A stretch of DNA of 7,720 nt from Rhodospirillaceae bacterium (GTDB lineage: Bacteria; Pseudomonadota; Alphaproteobacteria; Micavibrionales; Micavibrionaceae): NCBI GenBank assembly GCA_003452275.1, contig DMIT01000127.1:1-7720 (forward strand), given 5' to 3'. The notes beneath the pieces were generated by a model, which was given only the letters and a program-made list of their open reading frames with translations, searched no databases and was not told the DNA's origin. The translations under genes and the position numbers were made by a program. Within the stretch, counting starts at the first letter, position 1. Each line of letters opens with the position of its first letter. This document shows, one piece after another, positions 7,025-7,720 of the stretch.

Positions 7025-7112
7025 AAAGAAAAGCCACCTCATCTTCCGGCCAAAACGAAGACAGCACCATAACCCGCATGAATATGCGGGTATCGGGAGG
7101 GGCGATCGACCT
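7025..7112 (-). ncRNA. Candidate structured small RNA between bolA and tilS
   Basis: A strong promoter on the minus strand fires into a stretch with no convincing gene. From about 7112 to 7025 the RNA can fold as a three-helix junction. P1 is GCCCCUC (7103-7097) with GAGGUGGC (7040-7033), seven pairs and a bulged U. P2 is ACCCGCAU (7091-7084) with AUGCGGGU (7079-7072), eight perfect pairs and a four-base loop. P3 is GUCUUC (7062-7057) with GAAGAU (7046-7041), six pairs with a terminal G-U. P1 is followed directly by UUUUCUUU (7032-7025), so closing P1 would form an intrinsic-terminator-like end. I do not recognise the family; it lacks the SRP RNA core and tRNA T-arm. An 18-codon ATG frame (7079-7023) runs through it but starts inside P2 without a ribosome site. 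Confidence 0.55.
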
Positions 7113-7118
7113 ATGTTT

Positions 7119-7147
7119 ATAATAGGAAATTATACCTAATATGTCAA
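7119..7147 (-). promoter_or_regulatory. Near-consensus sigma70 promoter for the candidate small RNA
   Basis: On the minus strand TTGACA (7147-7142, 6/6) is followed after exactly 17 bases by TATTAT (7124-7119, 5/6). The predicted start is near 7112. It lies just after the tilS stop, pointing the same way, but the next gene ahead (bolA) is on the opposite strand, so it cannot be an ordinary promoter for a downstream coding gene. A second TATAAT at 7134-7129 has no matching -35. Confidence 0.6.
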
Positions 7148-7169
7148 GGAGGAAAAATGAAGAGGCCGT

Positions 7170-7720
7170 TTAGTCATGCTCTTTTGTGATGATCAATAGG
7201 CCCTTTTTCTGACGGAAGAGGCAGCCCCCTAAAGTCGCCGCTTTGAAATGGGGGCCTGTTTGATGGGCTAATCGTTCGATGTCTTCCAGACGGGCAATGT
7301 ATTTTTTATGAGATTGGAATTCGGTCAGCAGCATTTTTAAAATGCGGATTTTGCCTTCAAGAGGAAGAAGTAAAAAGGACGAATAATTAATTTCGATACG
7401 TTCAGTATCTTTATATAAAATCATTGATTTGTATTCTTTTTCAACGAGATACTGAATAAGTTCAAGAGAATGATTGATCCGGTTTGACAGAGAGGCGATG
7501 CGTTCTGGGGATAGGCCTTCTTTTTCCAGAATATTAATTGTGTTTCTGATACGCGCCCTAGCGTATCTATTATTTTGATTGGATGGATCTTCAATCCAGT
7601 CCATTTTGCAGGATGTTAAATATTCCAGAAGTTCCTGATGCGACAGAGGGAGTAGGGGGCGAAGAAGGGTGATACCATTTTCCAGAAGATGGGTAGGGCG
7701 CATACCGGATAATCCATCCA
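7170..7720 (-). CDS. tilS: tRNA(Ile)-lysidine synthase, C-terminal part (5' end outside window)
   Basis: TilS attaches lysine to C34 of the CAU-anticodon tRNA-Ile, converting it to lysidine so that it reads AUA and is charged with isoleucine; essential in most bacteria. The frame is open to the right edge, so the ATG at 7703 is internal; reading from the edge gives DGLSGMRPTHLL. The N-terminal PP-loop ATPase motif lies outside. Diagnostic family features are visible: LSGMRP, then LLRPLLPLSHQELLEYL, and WIEDPSNQNNRYARARIRN, followed by a helical region with charged residues and a compact C-terminal end (FRQKKGLLIITKE). The remainder after EDPSN, about 140 residues, is on the short side but ends cleanly. 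The region is AT-rich (12 of 60 bases G/C over 7381-7440). In many alphaproteobacteria ftsH follows tilS on the same strand; here the next coding gene is convergent bolA. Confidence 0.93.
   Translation of the reverse strand, partial: DGLSGMRPTHLLENGITLLRPLLPLSHQELLEYLTSCKMDWIEDPSNQNNRYARARIRNTINILEKEGLSPERIASLSNRINHSLELIQYLVEKEYKSMILYKDTERIEINYSSFLLLPLEGKIRILKMLLTEFQSHKKYIARLEDIERLAHQTGPHFKAATLGGCLFRQKKGLLIITKEHD

Noticed and set aside
7019..7030. Perfect palindrome TTCTTTAAAGAA as a terminator for bolA
   Set aside because: It has no loop and no following T-tract on the plus strand; AT-rich palindromes of this length arise by chance.
7033..7103. SRP (4.5S) RNA or tRNA in the bolA-tilS gap
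   Set aside because: A GGAA appears near GGCCGGAAG, but the SRP helix 8 pairing and flanking core are absent. The 7-pair closing stem recalls a tRNA acceptor, but there is no T-arm or anticodon arm.
1..7720. CRISPR array, insertion sequence, integrase or toxin-antitoxin pair
   Set aside because: I saw no regularly spaced direct repeats, no transposase or recombinase motif and no typical small gene pair on either strand.

Overview
The window looks like chromosomal DNA of an alphaproteobacterium, probably from a deep or poorly sampled branch. The reasons are RecJ and homoserine dehydrogenase of alphaproteobacterial style, and a divergent bolA / zinc-finger DnaJ pair next to cobS, a neighbourhood typical of the class. 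Base composition is moderate but uneven: samples counted by hand give about 55-58% G+C in cobS and the DnaJ gene, about 39% in the small unknown gene after cobS, and clearly low values in parts of tilS. The species cannot be named from the sequence.

Layout. (1) Positions 1-2651, plus strand: the C-terminal two thirds of homoserine dehydrogenase (hom), then recJ 12 bases later. (2) Positions 2656-6655, minus strand: read in transcription order, a DnaJ-domain protein, a secreted phage-tail-like/LamG protein, CobS, and a small unknown AT-rich gene whose end meets the end of recJ. (3) bolA at 6698-6991 on the plus strand, divergent from the DnaJ gene across 42 bases. (4) A gap of 178 bases. (5) The C-terminal part of tilS on the minus strand, running off the right edge.

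Two blocks depart from the usual alphaproteobacterial order. hom-glpX-recJ lacks glpX, and bolA-dnaJ-cobS-cobT has a secreted surface or phage-like gene inserted before cobS and an unfamiliar AT-rich ORF where cobT is expected. The 5' end of the inserted gene is littered with degenerate palindromic repeats. One of them is read in frame as part of the protein's leader.

The most unusual item is in the bolA-tilS gap. On the minus strand a near-consensus sigma70 promoter (TTGACA, 17 bases, TATTAT) is followed by about 88 bases that can fold into a three-helix junction and end in a U-rich tract. This is a candidate structured small RNA that I cannot assign to a known family.

The genes serve unrelated jobs: threonine/methionine biosynthesis, DNA repair, chaperone and metal-chelatase-related functions, iron-sulfur/redox homeostasis, and tRNA modification. 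No single multi-gene system is evident.
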